Assembly: GCF_001546455.1 (NCBI RefSeq) | Contig: NZ_KQ956805.1 | Location: 1-63,827 of the forward strand | Length of the DNA: 63,827 nt | Direction: 5' to 3' | DNA from: Gardnerella vaginalis | GTDB taxonomy: Bacteria; Actinomycetota; Actinomycetes; Actinomycetales; Bifidobacteriaceae | Shown here: in pieces, positions 1-9,767 of the stretch | Position numbering within the stretch: the stretch's first letter is position 1 | Layout: every line of letters begins with the position of its first letter | Notes under the pieces: generated by a model | What the model was told of the DNA's origin: nothing | The model's input: the letters and a program-made list of their open reading frames with translations, nothing else | Databases searched by the model: none | Position numbers and translations under genes: made by a program

Positions 1-72
1 GAGCGTTGTGAGACAAGAATTAGCCAGCCCTCTCGCAACACTAAATAGGAAAGCATTGCAACAAATTTCACT

Positions 73-91
73 CAATGTGGTTAAAGGCTTT
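73..91 (+). repeat. Copy 1 of a dispersed intergenic motif
   Basis: The motif CAATGTGGTTAAAGGCT also occurs at 15700-15716 (+) and 25141-25157 (-), always next to gene ends. The first 247 bases hold no recognisable complete gene. A short frame closing at TAG 129-131 ends in hydrophobic residues and could be the 3' end of a membrane protein whose body lies outside the window, but this cannot be shown. Confidence 0.6.
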
Positions 92-247
92 TGCAGTTGG
101 TTTGGGATTATGGGCAATACTTGGTGGTTAGTAGAATAAAGAATTTAGAATCGAGTATTGATTTAAAATAAAGTACAGTATTGAGTGCAGGACGTATATC
201 AATAAATATAACGTACAAATATAACGCACAACGCGATTGGAGAAGGC

Positions 248-1435
248 ATGCTTAGATGGCAGACGGCAGGGGAGTCGCACGGAGAAGCGCTGGTGGCAAT
301 GATTGAAGGCGTGCCTGCGGGTGTAAAGATTACAAGTGCAGATATTGTTTCTGCTCTTGCACGCAGGCGACTTGGCTACGGTCGCGGAGCGCGAATGAAG
401 TTTGAGCAAGACAAGGTGCGTTTGCTAACGGGCGTTCGCCACGGGGTTACTCTTGGATCTCCAATTGCAATCGAAATCGCAAATAGCGAGTGGCCAAAGT
501 GGGTGGAAGTGATGAGCGCAGACCCATTAGACCACGATTTGCCAAAAGAAGGACGCAACGCCCCGCTTTCTAGGCCTCGCCCTGGGCACGCGGACTTAAC
601 GGGCATGCGTAAGTATGGTTTTAGCGACGCGCGCGAGGTTTTGGAGCGTTCGAGTGCTAGGGAAACGGCTTCTCGCGTGGCGTTGGGTGCTGTGGCGGCC
701 GCGTTTTTGCAGCAGGCATTGGGTGTGCGCACAGTTGCGCACGTTATAGGAATTGGCGGCGAATATGCCAATAAAAGTTTAGCCCTGCCAACACCAGATG
801 ATGTTGAGGCGTTGGACGCTTCGCCTGTTCGTACGCTAGATAAAGATGCCGAAGCGCGAATGATGGCTAGAATCGATGAAGCAAAGGCTAATGCAGATAC
901 GCTTGGCGGTGTTGTAGAGGTTTTGGCATACGGCATGCCTGCTGGAGTTGGCACATACGTAGAGTCGGATCGCAGATTGGACGCAGCTTTGGCGGCGGCT
1001 CTTATGGGAATCCAAGCCATTAAAGGCGTGGAAATTGGAGACGGTTTCGAAGAGGCAAATCGCCCTGGGTCGGCTGCTCACGATGAAATGGTAACGGGGG
1101 AGAATGGAAAAATCACCCGTCTTAGCAATCGTGCAGGAGGCATTGAAGGCGGAATGTCAAATGGGGAGACGATTCGCGTGCGCGCTGCAATGAAGCCAAT
1201 TCCATCTATTCCTCGCGCATTGCAAACGGTAGATGTGCTTACTGGCCAGCCAGCGCAGGCGATTAATCAGCGCTCCGATTTTACGGCCGTTCCAGCCGCT
1301 TCCGTAGTTGCAGAGGCAATGGTTCGGTTAACGCTTGCAAAGTATGCGTTAGAAAAGTTTGGCGGAGATTCGCTAGAAGAAACCGCTAGAAATGCTAAGA
1401 ATTACGTTCAATCTTGGAAAGAGCATATGAGATGA
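248..1435 (+). CDS. aroC: Chorismate synthase
   Basis: Converts 5-enolpyruvylshikimate-3-phosphate to chorismate using reduced FMN, the last step of the shikimate pathway, in the cytosol. At 395 residues it has the usual length. The family signatures are present: AGESHGEA near residue 7, the [12 protein letters not shown] segment near residues 38-49, a central [14 protein letters not shown] block, and the C-terminal [13 protein letters not shown] block. The ATG is preceded by a purine-rich GGAGAAGG site. Its stop overlaps the start of the next gene in an ATGA, which implies translational coupling with aroKB. Family assignment is secure. Confidence 0.97.
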   Translation: MLRWQTAGESHGEALVAMIEGVPAGVKITSADIVSALARRRLGYGRGARMKFEQDKVRLLTGVRHGVTLGSPIAIEIANSEWPKWVEVMSADPLDHDLPKEGRNAPLSRPRPGHADLTGMRKYGFSDAREVLERSSARETASRVALGAVAAAFLQQALGVRTVAHVIGIGGEYANKSLALPTPDDVEALDASPVRTLDKDAEARMMARIDEAKANADTLGGVVEVLAYGMPAGVGTYVESDRRLDAALAAALMGIQAIKGVEIGDGFEEANRPGSAAHDEMVTGENGKITRLSNRAGGIEGGMSNGETIRVRAAMKPIPSIPRALQTVDVLTGQPAQAINQRSDFTAVPAASVVAEAMVRLTLAKYALEKFGGDSLEETARNAKNYVQSWKEHMR

Positions 1436-3198
1436 GCGAAGAAGATTCCTTGCTTGATTCACTGCTGGATTCCTTAAAAAACGTATCGAGTTATGCTTCG
1501 CATAGCGCCTCGCATAACGTATCGCACGGCGCCTCGCAATCTCAAATCCCATTAGCCGTTATAATCGGCATGCCTGCAGCTGGAAAAACGCGTGTTGGCA
1601 AAGAATTAGCGCATATTTTAAACGCTCCATTTATAGACACGGACGAATTAATTGAGCAAGAAATCAATATGCCGATTAGCCAATATTTTAAGGATTTTGG
1701 CGAGGGGGCTTTTAGAGATATTGAAGCTCAAATTGTTAGGGATGCTATTTTTTCAAATTCTAATCAATCCGCCCCAATAATCGCCCTCGGCGGTGGCGCC
1801 CCAATGCGCCCACAAACGCAAGAAGTCTTAAAAAAATATACAAAACTCGGCGGCCGTGTTGTTTACTTGCAAGTGGATCCAAACGATGCAATTGAGCGCG
1901 CAAGCTGGAATTCAAATCGCCCTATGCTAAGCGGCAAAGACGGCGCAAAACAATGGCTGGATTTGTTCGTTAAAAGAGACCCAGTGTTTTGCAAAGTGGC
2001 TAATTTGCACGCTCGCGTTTACGGATTAACGCCAAAACCTGCCGCAAGAAAGCTGAAAGATATGATTATGCAACGAATTGTGCATGTAAGTGGCGAAGAT
2101 GTTGAAGACTACGATGTTCATATTGGCGCTGGCGCTATGAGCCTTTTGCCACAAATGCTTGGAAAAGAGCCTGTTCGCGTGGCTTTGATTCACACTCAGC
2201 CAGTGCAAAGGCATAGCGATAAAGCAAGAACCATTTTGCGCGCGGCTGGCTATAATGTTTTTGACATTCTTATTCCAGACGCCGAGGCTGGCAAAACCGT
2301 TAAGGTTGCGGATTTTGTTTGGTCGCGCCTTGCAAACGCAGGGTTTACGCGTTCGGACGCGATTGTTGGCTTGGGCGGGGGAGCGGCCACAGATTTAGCT
2401 GGATTTGTTGCCTCCACTTGGATGCGCGGAATTCGCTACGTAAATTGCCCAACTTCGCTTCTTGCTATGGTAGACGCTTCTACAGGCGGAAAAACTGGCG
2501 TAAATACTGCGGCTGGCAAGAATCTGGTTGGTAGTTTTTACACTCCTGCTGGTGTTTTGGCCGATACTTGCGCGTTTTCTACATTGCCTAACAGTATTTT
2601 TGTTGAAGGCTTAGGAGAGGTTGTAAAATCAGGGTTTATTGGCGATTCTAGTATCTTAAAAATTTTGGAAAATCCACAAAATGCTAGCAAGTTGCGCGCG
2701 ATTGATGGCCCTTCTATTTTAAGCGATTCGGATTTAAACAATTTGGTTTGCGATTTAATAGAAAAAAGCGTGCGTGTTAAGGCATACCACGTTTCTAACG
2801 ACTTAAAAGAGCAAGGTTTGCGCGAGTTTTTAAACTACGGGCACACTCTTGGGCACGCGATTGAGCAAATCGAGCATTTTTCTTGGCGTCACGGAAATGC
2901 GGTTGCTGTTGGAATGGTTTTTGCAGCGCATCTTGCGCAAATATTGGGGTATCTTAATATTCAAGATGTTGAGTATCACAAAGATTTGCTTTCTTCGCTT
3001 GGTCTTCCAACGCTTTGGAATGGTGGCGGCAGCAATGACGATGCTTTTAATAAGGTTCTTGACTTAATGCATAAAGATAAAAAAGCCAGAGGCAACACCT
3101 TGCGATTTGTTGTTTTAGACGGGATTGGAAACCCGATTCACTTGGATAATCCGCCGCTGGAGGCGATTCGCGAAGCGTTTAATAAGATTCGAGGTTAG
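1432..3198 (+). CDS. aroKB: Fused shikimate kinase / 3-dehydroquinate synthase
   Basis: A bifunctional shikimate-pathway enzyme. The N-terminal third is shikimate kinase: P-loop GMPAAGKT, the DTDELIE shikimate-binding region, and GGGAPMR. The remainder is NAD-dependent 3-dehydroquinate synthase, with [32 protein letters not shown] and the metal-ligand region around [13 protein letters not shown]. An in-frame TTG lies at 1414, but ATG 1432 overlaps the aroC stop as ATGA and has GGAAAGAG upstream, so it is the better start (588 residues). The fusion is known in bifidobacteria. About 35 N-terminal residues, Ser/His-rich with repeated SHS/SHN motifs, precede the kinase fold and look disordered. 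Confidence 0.95.
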   Translation: MSEEDSLLDSLLDSLKNVSSYASHSASHNVSHGASQSQIPLAVIIGMPAAGKTRVGKELAHILNAPFIDTDELIEQEINMPISQYFKDFGEGAFRDIEAQIVRDAIFSNSNQSAPIIALGGGAPMRPQTQEVLKKYTKLGGRVVYLQVDPNDAIERASWNSNRPMLSGKDGAKQWLDLFVKRDPVFCKVANLHARVYGLTPKPAARKLKDMIMQRIVHVSGEDVEDYDVHIGAGAMSLLPQMLGKEPVRVALIHTQPVQRHSDKARTILRAAGYNVFDILIPDAEAGKTVKVADFVWSRLANAGFTRSDAIVGLGGGAATDLAGFVASTWMRGIRYVNCPTSLLAMVDASTGGKTGVNTAAGKNLVGSFYTPAGVLADTCAFSTLPNSIFVEGLGEVVKSGFIGDSSILKILENPQNASKLRAIDGPSILSDSDLNNLVCDLIEKSVRVKAYHVSNDLKEQGLREFLNYGHTLGHAIEQIEHFSWRHGNAVAVGMVFAAHLAQILGYLNIQDVEYHKDLLSSLGLPTLWNGGGSNDDAFNKVLDLMHKDKKARGNTLRFVVLDGIGNPIHLDNPPLEAIREAFNKIRG

Positions 3199-3201
3199 AA
3201 A

Positions 3202-3711
3202 ATGGTAGATGTAGAAAATCAAGAAAATCAAGCAAATCAAGCAAAAGAAAATAAAGAAAACGTGATAAATATGCGTAAGGTTTTGGTAGTAAATGGCCCG
3301 AATTTGGGGCGATTAGGCGTTCGCCAGCCAGACGTTTATGGCAGCCAAGATTTTGAAACTCTGTGCGCGCTTTGCAAGAAGTGGGCTGCAGAGCTTAACT
3401 TGCAAGTAGAAGTGCGCCAGAGCGACGATGAAGCGCAGATGGTTCATTGGATGCACGAAGCTGCCGACACGCATACTCCTGTTGTTATGAATCCTGCTGC
3501 TTTTACGCACTACAGCTATGCGCTAGCGGATGCGGCTCACATGGTGTTGGACGCTGGAGTGCCGCTAATGGAGGTGCATATTTCTAATCCTTCTGCGCGT
3601 GACTCTTTCCGCAAAATAAGCGTGATTAGCCCTGTTGCAACTGGTACGATTACTGGCATGGGTCTATATGGCTACAAGCTTGCGATTGAGGCTGTTGCAC
3701 ACTTAATATAA
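3202..3711 (+). CDS. aroQ: Type II 3-dehydroquinate dehydratase
   Basis: Dehydrates 3-dehydroquinate to 3-dehydroshikimate. Type II features are NGPNLGRLGVRQPDVYG with the active-site tyrosine, the SDDEAQMVHWMHEA segment, NPAAFTHYSYAL, and EVHISNPSARDSFR with the catalytic histidine. The gene lies 3 bases after aroKB, so it belongs to the same operon. From ATG 3202 the protein has about 23 extra N-terminal residues rich in Asn/Gln/Glu. ATG 3271 would give the usual length of about 146 residues, but GAGG at a suitable distance supports 3202. The start is uncertain; the family is not. Confidence 0.94.
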   Translation: MVDVENQENQANQAKENKENVINMRKVLVVNGPNLGRLGVRQPDVYGSQDFETLCALCKKWAAELNLQVEVRQSDDEAQMVHWMHEAADTHTPVVMNPAAFTHYSYALADAAHMVLDAGVPLMEVHISNPSARDSFRKISVISPVATGTITGMGLYGYKLAIEAVAHLI

Positions 3712-3771
3712 CTTTTTGATTTGCTTTTAATACAACACTCGAGTCGAGGCTAAAAGATACTATGGAGTTCC

Positions 3772-5439
3772 ATGGTTAGAAGAAAACATGGTAACTCTCA
3801 GGAGCATATTACAAAGCATATTTTTGTTACTGGTGGCGTTGTTTCGTCCCTCGGAAAAGGTCTTACTGCATCGTCTTTAGGCAGGCTTTTGCGTAGCCGC
3901 GGTCTTCACGTTTTGCAACAAAAACTTGATCCTTACATCAATGTTGACCCAGGTACAATGAACCCATTCCAACATGGTGAGGTTTACGTTACAGAAGATG
4001 GCGCAGAAACAGATCTTGACATTGGTCACTACGAGCGATTCCTCGATGTTTTTCTTAGCCAAAAAGCTAATGTTACAACTGGCCAGATTTATCAATCCGT
4101 GCTTAGAAAAGAGCGCGCTGGCGAGTATTTGGGTCAGTGCGTGCAGGTTATTCCACACATTACTGGCGAAATTAAATCGCGTATGCGTGCGCAGGCTAGC
4201 GACGATGTAGACGTAATCATTACGGAAATCGGCGGTACTGTTGGAGACATTGAGTCTCAGCCATTTTTGGAGGCAGCTCGCGAGGTTCGTCGCGATTTAG
4301 GCCCAGAAAACTGCATGTTTGTACACGTTTCGCTTGTTCCATACATTGCAGCCGCGCACGAATTGAAAACTAAGCCAACTCAGCATTCTGTGATGATGCT
4401 TAGGTCTCTTGGCATTTCTCCAGACGCGCTTGTTTTGCGTTCGGATCGTCCTCTTAATCAGGGCATTAAAGACAAGATTTCGCTTATGTGCGATGTTGAT
4501 GCCGAAGGTGTTGTAAATTGCGTGGATGCTCCAAGCATTTACGATGTTCCAAAGATTTTGTTTAACGAGGGCTTGGACGCTTATGTTGTGCGCGAACTTG
4601 AGCTTCCATTCCATGATGTTGATTGGAACGAGTGGGAAGATTTGCTTGAGCGCGTACATCATCCAAAGCATGAGCTAAACATTGCAATTGTTGGCAAGTA
4701 TATTGATTTGCCAGATGCATATCTTTCCGTTACGGAGGCCATTAAGGCTGGCGGTTTTGCAAACTGGGCTAAGGTAAACGTGCGTTGGGTTGCTGCCGAT
4801 AAGTGCGAAACTCAAGAAGGTGCTGCTGCAGCTCTGGACCAAATGGACGGCATGGTTATTCCAGGCGGATTTGGTATTCGCGGCATTGAAGGCAAGATTG
4901 GCGCGCTCCGTTACGCTCGCGAACATGGCCTGCCAACTCTTGGTCTTTGCCTTGGCTTGCAATCTATGGTTATTGAGTACGCTCGTCACGTGCTTGGACT
5001 TGAAGATGCAAATTCCACAGAGTTCGAAAAGGATTGTGGAGATCCAGTAATCGCAACTATGGAAGAGCAAAAAGATATTGTGGCTGGCAAGGGAGATATG
5101 GGTCACACAATGCGACTCGGCTCTTACCCTGCAACGCTTGAAGAAGGCTCTATCGTTGCTGAGCTTTACGGCTCTACGCATGTTACTGAGCGTCATCGTC
5201 ACCGTTACGAAGTGAACGTGGCTTATAAGGATCGCTTGCGCGAAGCCGGTTTGCGTATTAGTGGCCAAAGCCCAGATGGTAATTTGACTGAGTTTGTGGA
5301 GCTTCCTAAGAGTGTTCATCCATTCTATGTGGCAACTCAGGCTCATCCAGAGTTTAAGTCTCGCCCAACTAAGCCTCATCCTTTGTTTGCTGGATTAGTG
5401 GCGGCTGCTCTTGATCATCAGGCAAATAACGCCAAGTGA
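3772..5439 (+). CDS. pyrG: CTP synthase
   Basis: Makes CTP from UTP, ATP and glutamine. The N-terminal synthase domain begins with [17 protein letters not shown], which holds the P-loop. The C-terminal class I glutamine amidotransferase domain carries GLCLGLQ with the nucleophilic cysteine, and HPEFKSRP with the catalytic His-Glu pair. At 555 residues it is full length. It follows aroQ after 60 bases and ends at a strong intrinsic terminator, closing the aroC-pyrG group. Confidence 0.97.
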   Translation: MVRRKHGNSQEHITKHIFVTGGVVSSLGKGLTASSLGRLLRSRGLHVLQQKLDPYINVDPGTMNPFQHGEVYVTEDGAETDLDIGHYERFLDVFLSQKANVTTGQIYQSVLRKERAGEYLGQCVQVIPHITGEIKSRMRAQASDDVDVIITEIGGTVGDIESQPFLEAAREVRRDLGPENCMFVHVSLVPYIAAAHELKTKPTQHSVMMLRSLGISPDALVLRSDRPLNQGIKDKISLMCDVDAEGVVNCVDAPSIYDVPKILFNEGLDAYVVRELELPFHDVDWNEWEDLLERVHHPKHELNIAIVGKYIDLPDAYLSVTEAIKAGGFANWAKVNVRWVAADKCETQEGAAAALDQMDGMVIPGGFGIRGIEGKIGALRYAREHGLPTLGLCLGLQSMVIEYARHVLGLEDANSTEFEKDCGDPVIATMEEQKDIVAGKGDMGHTMRLGSYPATLEEGSIVAELYGSTHVTERHRHRYEVNVAYKDRLREAGLRISGQSPDGNLTEFVELPKSVHPFYVATQAHPEFKSRPTKPHPLFAGLVAAALDHQANNAK

Positions 5440-5471
5440 TTTAATCTGCTAGCAATTTGACTTAATTTATT

Positions 5472-5520
5472 AAGTGGTGTAAAATCGTGATTTTGGGTGC
5501 GATTTTACACCACTTTTTAT
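5472..5520 (+). terminator. Intrinsic terminator after pyrG
   Basis: A perfect 16-bp inverted repeat, AAGTGGTGTAAAATCG at 5472-5487 and its complement at 5500-5515, with a 12-base loop and a T-rich tail. Confidence 0.9.
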
Positions 5521-5955
5521 TTGATTAATATTTGAATATCTTGATGCATATCTTGCAGTGTTTAACATATTCGTTACATATTCAGCATGCAAATTTACAT
5601 TTTTGTAATATAACTACAGATGTAAAAGACTTGGTAAAATATCATATAAAATACGATTTAATCCAATAATTTTCTATAATAATAGTTATTTTTATGATTT
5701 ATAGGCAAAATAACAGTAAATTTTACATTTAGACTTTAAGCTTGCGTTGTTTAATAAAATCCGTATGATTGAATTTTAATCAACGAAGAGGCCTCCTTAT
5801 TGGCTTTGCAAAGAATCCATCTGGCAATAAATACTAGGTGGATTTTATTTATTAAGCCTGTAAGCCTGTAGCCTGTAAAGCCTGCAAAGCTTGTAATGAG
5901 ACTTTTTCGTGATAATTAATTGAATCCTGCCATACCCAACGTTAGGAGAAAACAT
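5521..5955. other. AT-rich intergenic region upstream of oppA
   Basis: About 430 bases without a gene. Most is very AT-rich. At 5809-5841 an imperfect inverted repeat (AATCCATCT / AGGTGGATT) is followed by a T-rich run. Directly after it come short near-tandem copies of AAGCCTGTA (about 5854-5890). These may belong to the oppA promoter or leader, but no known riboswitch was recognised. Confidence 0.5.
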
Positions 5956-7587
5956 ATGAAGAATAAGGCATTACTTTTTGCCGCAGCTGCGTGCTCGGTT
6001 GCTATGCTGCTCGGTGGATGCGGTTCTTCTGCCTCGAAGACCGCTCAAACAAATGGTGGTAAGGTTATTATTACCGTAAACGACTCCGAGCCTCAGAACG
6101 AGCTTGTTCCAGGAAACATTAACGAAAATGCTGGCGCTCGTCCTGCTGTATTGGTCAACTCCACGTTGGTCACTTTTGATGAAAAGGGCAACACGGTAAA
6201 CGAGGATGCCGAAAGCGTAACTCCAAACGCGGATGCAACTCAGTACACTGTTAAGCTTAAAAAAGACAAGAAGTTTAGCGATGGCACCCCAATCACCGCA
6301 GAAAGCTTCACCAAGGCTTGGAGCTTTGTAGCAAACGCTAAGAATGCTCAGAAGTGCGCTTCCTTCTTCCAGACCATTAAGGGTTACGAAGACTTGCAGA
6401 AGAAGGACACTAAGGGCGACGAGCAGCTTTCTGGTTTAAAGGTTGTAGATAAGTACACCTTTACCGTTGATTTGAACCAGCCAGATTCCGTGTTTGCTAT
6501 TAAGGTTGGTTACCTTGCATTCGCTCCACTTCCAGAATCCTTCTACAAGAATCCAAAGGCTTATGGCGAAAAGCCTGTTTCTTCTGGCCCATACCTGTTT
6601 AAGTCTTGGGATCACAACAAGCAGATTGAAGTTGTAAAGAACCCAGATTATGATGGCCCACGTAAGGCTCAGAATGATGGCGTTACCTTTAAGATTTACA
6701 CCGATGGCACCGCTGCTTACCGCGATGTTCAGTCTGGCAATCTTGATATGACCGATAACATTCCAGATACCGAAACTAAGACCTTCCAAAAGGATAAGAC
6801 TGTTACTGCTTACAACCGTCCAGGTTCCGTAATCCAGCAGTTCGGTATTCCTGCAAAATTGCCACACTTCGATGTAACCACCGAAGAAGGCCGCTTGCGT
6901 CGTCAGGCTGTTTCTATGGCAATCGACCGCGAAACCATCATCAAGAAGGTTCTTAACAGCACGGCATCTCCTGCAAACGAGTTCACTTCTCCTTTGACTC
7001 CAGGCTACAAGGCAGATCTTAAGGGTCACGAACACCTTAAGTTTAATGCCGCAAAGGCTAAGGAGCTTTGGGCAAAGGCAGATAAGATCTCTAAGTATGA
7101 TGGTCCTCTTACCTTTACTTACAACGCTGATGGCAACGCTAAGTCTGTGTTTGACGCAGTTGTGAATTCGTTGAAGAACAATCTTGGCATCAATGCTGAA
7201 ACCACTCCAGTTCCAACATTCCAAGAGTTCCGTAACGCATGCTCCAACCGTCAGATTAAGGGTGCATGGCGTGCAGGCTGGATGCCAGATTATCCAAGCC
7301 CAGAAAACTACTTGACTCAGGAATTTGCTTCCGTTGCTGCAGATGGAAATGGCTCCAACGAAGCTGATTACAAGAATCCTAAGTTTGATGATTTGCTTAA
7401 GAAGGCTTCTTCTTCTCAGCCAGCTGAGGCAACTAAGCTTTATCAGCAGGCTAACGAGATTCTTCTTGAGGATCTTCCATACATCCCACTGTTCTACTCG
7501 AACGCTAAGGCTGTTATGGTTCCAACCTTGAAGGGCTTTGTAATGGATTGGCAGAACATGCCACTTTACTACAAGCTCCACAAGTAA
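5956..7587 (+). CDS. oppA: Oligopeptide ABC transporter substrate-binding lipoprotein
   Basis: Extracellular solute-binding protein of family 5 (SBP_bac_5), tethered to the membrane, that delivers oligopeptides to the permease encoded downstream. ATG 5956 follows a TTAGGAGAA ribosome site and gives a classical lipoprotein signal: a short basic N-terminus, a hydrophobic core, then the lipobox LLGGC followed by a Ser-rich linker. The upstream frame from 5920 is therefore not used. Length is 543 residues, as usual. It is separated from oppB by a large hairpin, which may set a higher oppA transcript level. Confidence 0.93.
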   Translation: MKNKALLFAAAACSVAMLLGGCGSSASKTAQTNGGKVIITVNDSEPQNELVPGNINENAGARPAVLVNSTLVTFDEKGNTVNEDAESVTPNADATQYTVKLKKDKKFSDGTPITAESFTKAWSFVANAKNAQKCASFFQTIKGYEDLQKKDTKGDEQLSGLKVVDKYTFTVDLNQPDSVFAIKVGYLAFAPLPESFYKNPKAYGEKPVSSGPYLFKSWDHNKQIEVVKNPDYDGPRKAQNDGVTFKIYTDGTAAYRDVQSGNLDMTDNIPDTETKTFQKDKTVTAYNRPGSVIQQFGIPAKLPHFDVTTEEGRLRRQAVSMAIDRETIIKKVLNSTASPANEFTSPLTPGYKADLKGHEHLKFNAAKAKELWAKADKISKYDGPLTFTYNADGNAKSVFDAVVNSLKNNLGINAETTPVPTFQEFRNACSNRQIKGAWRAGWMPDYPSPENYLTQEFASVAADGNGSNEADYKNPKFDDLLKKASSSQPAEATKLYQQANEILLEDLPYIPLFYSNAKAVMVPTLKGFVMDWQNMPLYYKLHK

Positions 7588-7646
7588 AGATCTAAGATCG
7601 AAGATCAAGTAGCTATAGTAAAAAATAAATCATAATTGAATAGCAT

Positions 7647-7729
7647 GTAAAAACGTGCTGCTGCCTTCGAATGGCGAATAAAATTACAAAATTCTATCCG
7701 CTGTTCGAGGCAGCACTTTGTGTTTTTAC
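7647..7729 (+). terminator. Large hairpin between oppA and oppB
   Basis: The outer arms GTAAAAAC (7647-7654) and GTTTTTAC (7722-7729) enclose a second pairing of GTGCTGC...TTCGAA with TTCGAGGCAGCAC. It may be a terminator or a transcript-stabilising structure at the oppA 3' end. Confidence 0.75.
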
Positions 7730-7813
7730 TTAGGTTGGATAAATAGTATGCAATCGCACAAAAGTTGGGTATGTGCTTTGCGAATTTTTAAGTAAGTATA
7801 TAAGGAGAAACCA

Positions 7814-8740
7814 ATGGGTAAATATGTTCTGCGCCGTGTTCTGCAGATGATTCCTGTGGTTCTCGGCACAACATTGTTGGTGTACGCTTTGGTGTTTGCT
7901 TTGCCTGGAGATCCAGTTAAGGCAATGTTTGGAGATAAACCAATTAATCATGCGGTAGAAGCGCAAATTCGTGCCGAGTATAACTTGGATAAGCCATTTA
8001 TTATTCAGTATTTGTTGTTCTTAAAGAATGCGCTCACTCTTGATTTTGGTCATACTTTTGCTGGCCAGCCTGTTATTGACGAGATTGGCCGCGCATTCCC
8101 AGTAACCATTAAGCTTGCGTTAATGGCATTTGCTTTTGAAGCTTTGTTCGGCGTGGCTTTTGGCATAATCTCTGGCTTAAAGAAAGGAAAGTGGTACGAC
8201 AGTGTAATTCTTGTTGTATCGCTTCTTCTTATTTCTGTGCCAACATTTGTTACTGGCTTTATTGGCCAATACGTGTTTGGTGTTAAGTGGCAAATCATGC
8301 CTGTTACTGCAAGCAATGACCCAGGGTTCTACGATCTTCTTCTTCCTGCAATAGTTCTTGGGTCTGTTTCAATGGCCTATATTATTCGACTTACAAGGTC
8401 GGAAATCTCTTCGAATATTGCACTTGATTATGTTCGTACGGCTCGAGCAAAGGGCTTAAAAGAAGGCTCCGTTATTGTTCGACACATTTTGCGAAATTCA
8501 CTTATTCCTGTTGTTACCTTCTTGGGTCAGGATTTGGGCGCGCTTATGGGCGGCGCTATGATTTCGGAAACAATCTTTAACATTCATGGCGTTGGCTTCC
8601 TTACCTATCAGGGAATTCTAAAGGGAGAAGGAAACCTTGTTGTTTCTATAGTTACGCTTCTTATGTTGATATTTGTAGTCAGCAATCTTCTTGTTGACAT
8701 GTTGTACGCGGCTCTAGATCCGCGCATTCGCTACGCGTAA
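7814..8740 (+). CDS. oppB: Oligopeptide ABC transporter permease
   Basis: Inner-membrane permease of the Opp/Dpp type. The N-terminus is a basic start plus a membrane helix ending in LPGDPV, typical of OppB. The permease domain carries the EAA loop (DYVRTARAKGLKEGSVI) that contacts the ATPase, and about six membrane segments are evident. At 308 residues it is normal. An AAGGAGAAA site precedes the ATG, and oppC follows after 14 bases. Confidence 0.94.
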   Translation: MGKYVLRRVLQMIPVVLGTTLLVYALVFALPGDPVKAMFGDKPINHAVEAQIRAEYNLDKPFIIQYLLFLKNALTLDFGHTFAGQPVIDEIGRAFPVTIKLALMAFAFEALFGVAFGIISGLKKGKWYDSVILVVSLLLISVPTFVTGFIGQYVFGVKWQIMPVTASNDPGFYDLLLPAIVLGSVSMAYIIRLTRSEISSNIALDYVRTARAKGLKEGSVIVRHILRNSLIPVVTFLGQDLGALMGGAMISETIFNIHGVGFLTYQGILKGEGNLVVSIVTLLMLIFVVSNLLVDMLYAALDPRIRYA

Positions 8741-8754
8741 GGAGAGCAGACATT

Positions 8755-9744
8755 ATGGAAGATAATTTGATGGAAAATAATTTGACTACAAATAACGCAA
8801 ATTACAATACTCTGCCAGGCCAGGAACGATACGTTGCACCTCTTGACGATACACCTCTTCAAGAAGTTGATTCCGTAGACGAGTCCGCTCCAGCTACAAG
8901 CATGTGGGCAGACGCTTGGCGATCTTTGCGCAGAAACCCACTGTTTATTGTTTCTGCAGTTTTGATTATTGCAATTATTTTCGTTGCGCTTTTCCCAGGC
9001 GTGCTTACAAAGCACAATCCTAATTATTGTGTTTTGGAGAACTCTCTTGAGCCAGCTTCTGCAGCGCATCCATTTGGATTCGACATGCAGGGCTGCGATA
9101 TTTATGCTCGAGTTGTATACGGAACCCGCACATCTCTAAGCGTTGGCTTGCTTGCAACCGCCTTAGTGGTGTTAGTTGGATCGCTAATTGGCGCTTTAGC
9201 TGGATTCTTTGGTGGATGGGTTGATGCTGTTCTTAGCCGAATCACCGATATCTTCTTAGCTTTGCCAATGCTTTTGGGTGCAATCGTAGTTTTGCAAATG
9301 TTCCGTACGTCTAAGTCGATTTGGAAAATCGTGTTTGTTATGGTTCTTTTTGGATGGGTAGGCGTTGCTCGAATCGCAAGAAGTGCCGTAATGGAATCCA
9401 AGAATCTGGAATTTAACACGGCATCCACGGCCTTAGGCTCTACGCCAATGCGAAATCTGTTCCGCCATATTATTCCAAACTCGTTGGCTCCAATCATTGT
9501 TGTAGGCACAACTTCTCTCGGTTCTTACATTGTGTTGGAAGCAACACTTAGCTTCTTGGGTATTGGTTTGCCAACTACAACCGTTAGCTGGGGTGTAGAT
9601 ATTTCTACTGCTAGAAATGTTCTTACTACAAATCCAGAAGTCTTGTTCTATCCGTCTATTGCGCTCGCTATTACTGTTCTCGCCTTTATTATGATGGGCG
9701 ACGCTGTAAAAGATGCGTTGGATCCAAAGAGCCGCAAGGCGTAA
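8755..9744 (+). CDS. oppC: Oligopeptide ABC transporter permease
   Basis: Second permease of the Opp importer. A hydrophilic N-terminal stretch of about 55 residues rich in Asn and acidic residues precedes the RNPLFIVSAVLI membrane helix typical of the OppC N-terminal domain. The periplasmic-side segment includes HPFGFDMQGCDIYARV, a strongly conserved OppC/DppC feature. The EAA loop is around NTASTALGSTPMRNLF. Start ATG 8755 has AAGGAGAG upstream. The oppDF ATPase follows immediately. Confidence 0.94.
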   Translation: MEDNLMENNLTTNNANYNTLPGQERYVAPLDDTPLQEVDSVDESAPATSMWADAWRSLRRNPLFIVSAVLIIAIIFVALFPGVLTKHNPNYCVLENSLEPASAAHPFGFDMQGCDIYARVVYGTRTSLSVGLLATALVVLVGSLIGALAGFFGGWVDAVLSRITDIFLALPMLLGAIVVLQMFRTSKSIWKIVFVMVLFGWVGVARIARSAVMESKNLEFNTASTALGSTPMRNLFRHIIPNSLAPIIVVGTTSLGSYIVLEATLSFLGIGLPTTTVSWGVDISTARNVLTTNPEVLFYPSIALAITVLAFIMMGDAVKDALDPKSRKA

Positions 9745-9767
9745 GTTAGCGTGGAGGAATAGTGATT

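Noticed and set aside
376..1020. A 214-codon open frame antisense to aroC
   Set aside because: Same reason; aroC is complete and conserved over this stretch.
4675..5379. A 234-codon open frame antisense to pyrG
   Set aside because: It is the mirror of a strongly conserved enzyme gene, has no ribosome site and no recognisable protein features.
5809..5890. Riboswitch upstream of oppA
   Set aside because: The hairpin and AAGCCTGTA repeats do not match a riboswitch class I recognise.
6436..7608. A 390-codon open frame antisense to oppA
   Set aside because: Arises from codon bias of oppA on the other strand; the product is full of improbable hydrophobic/basic runs with no family resemblance.
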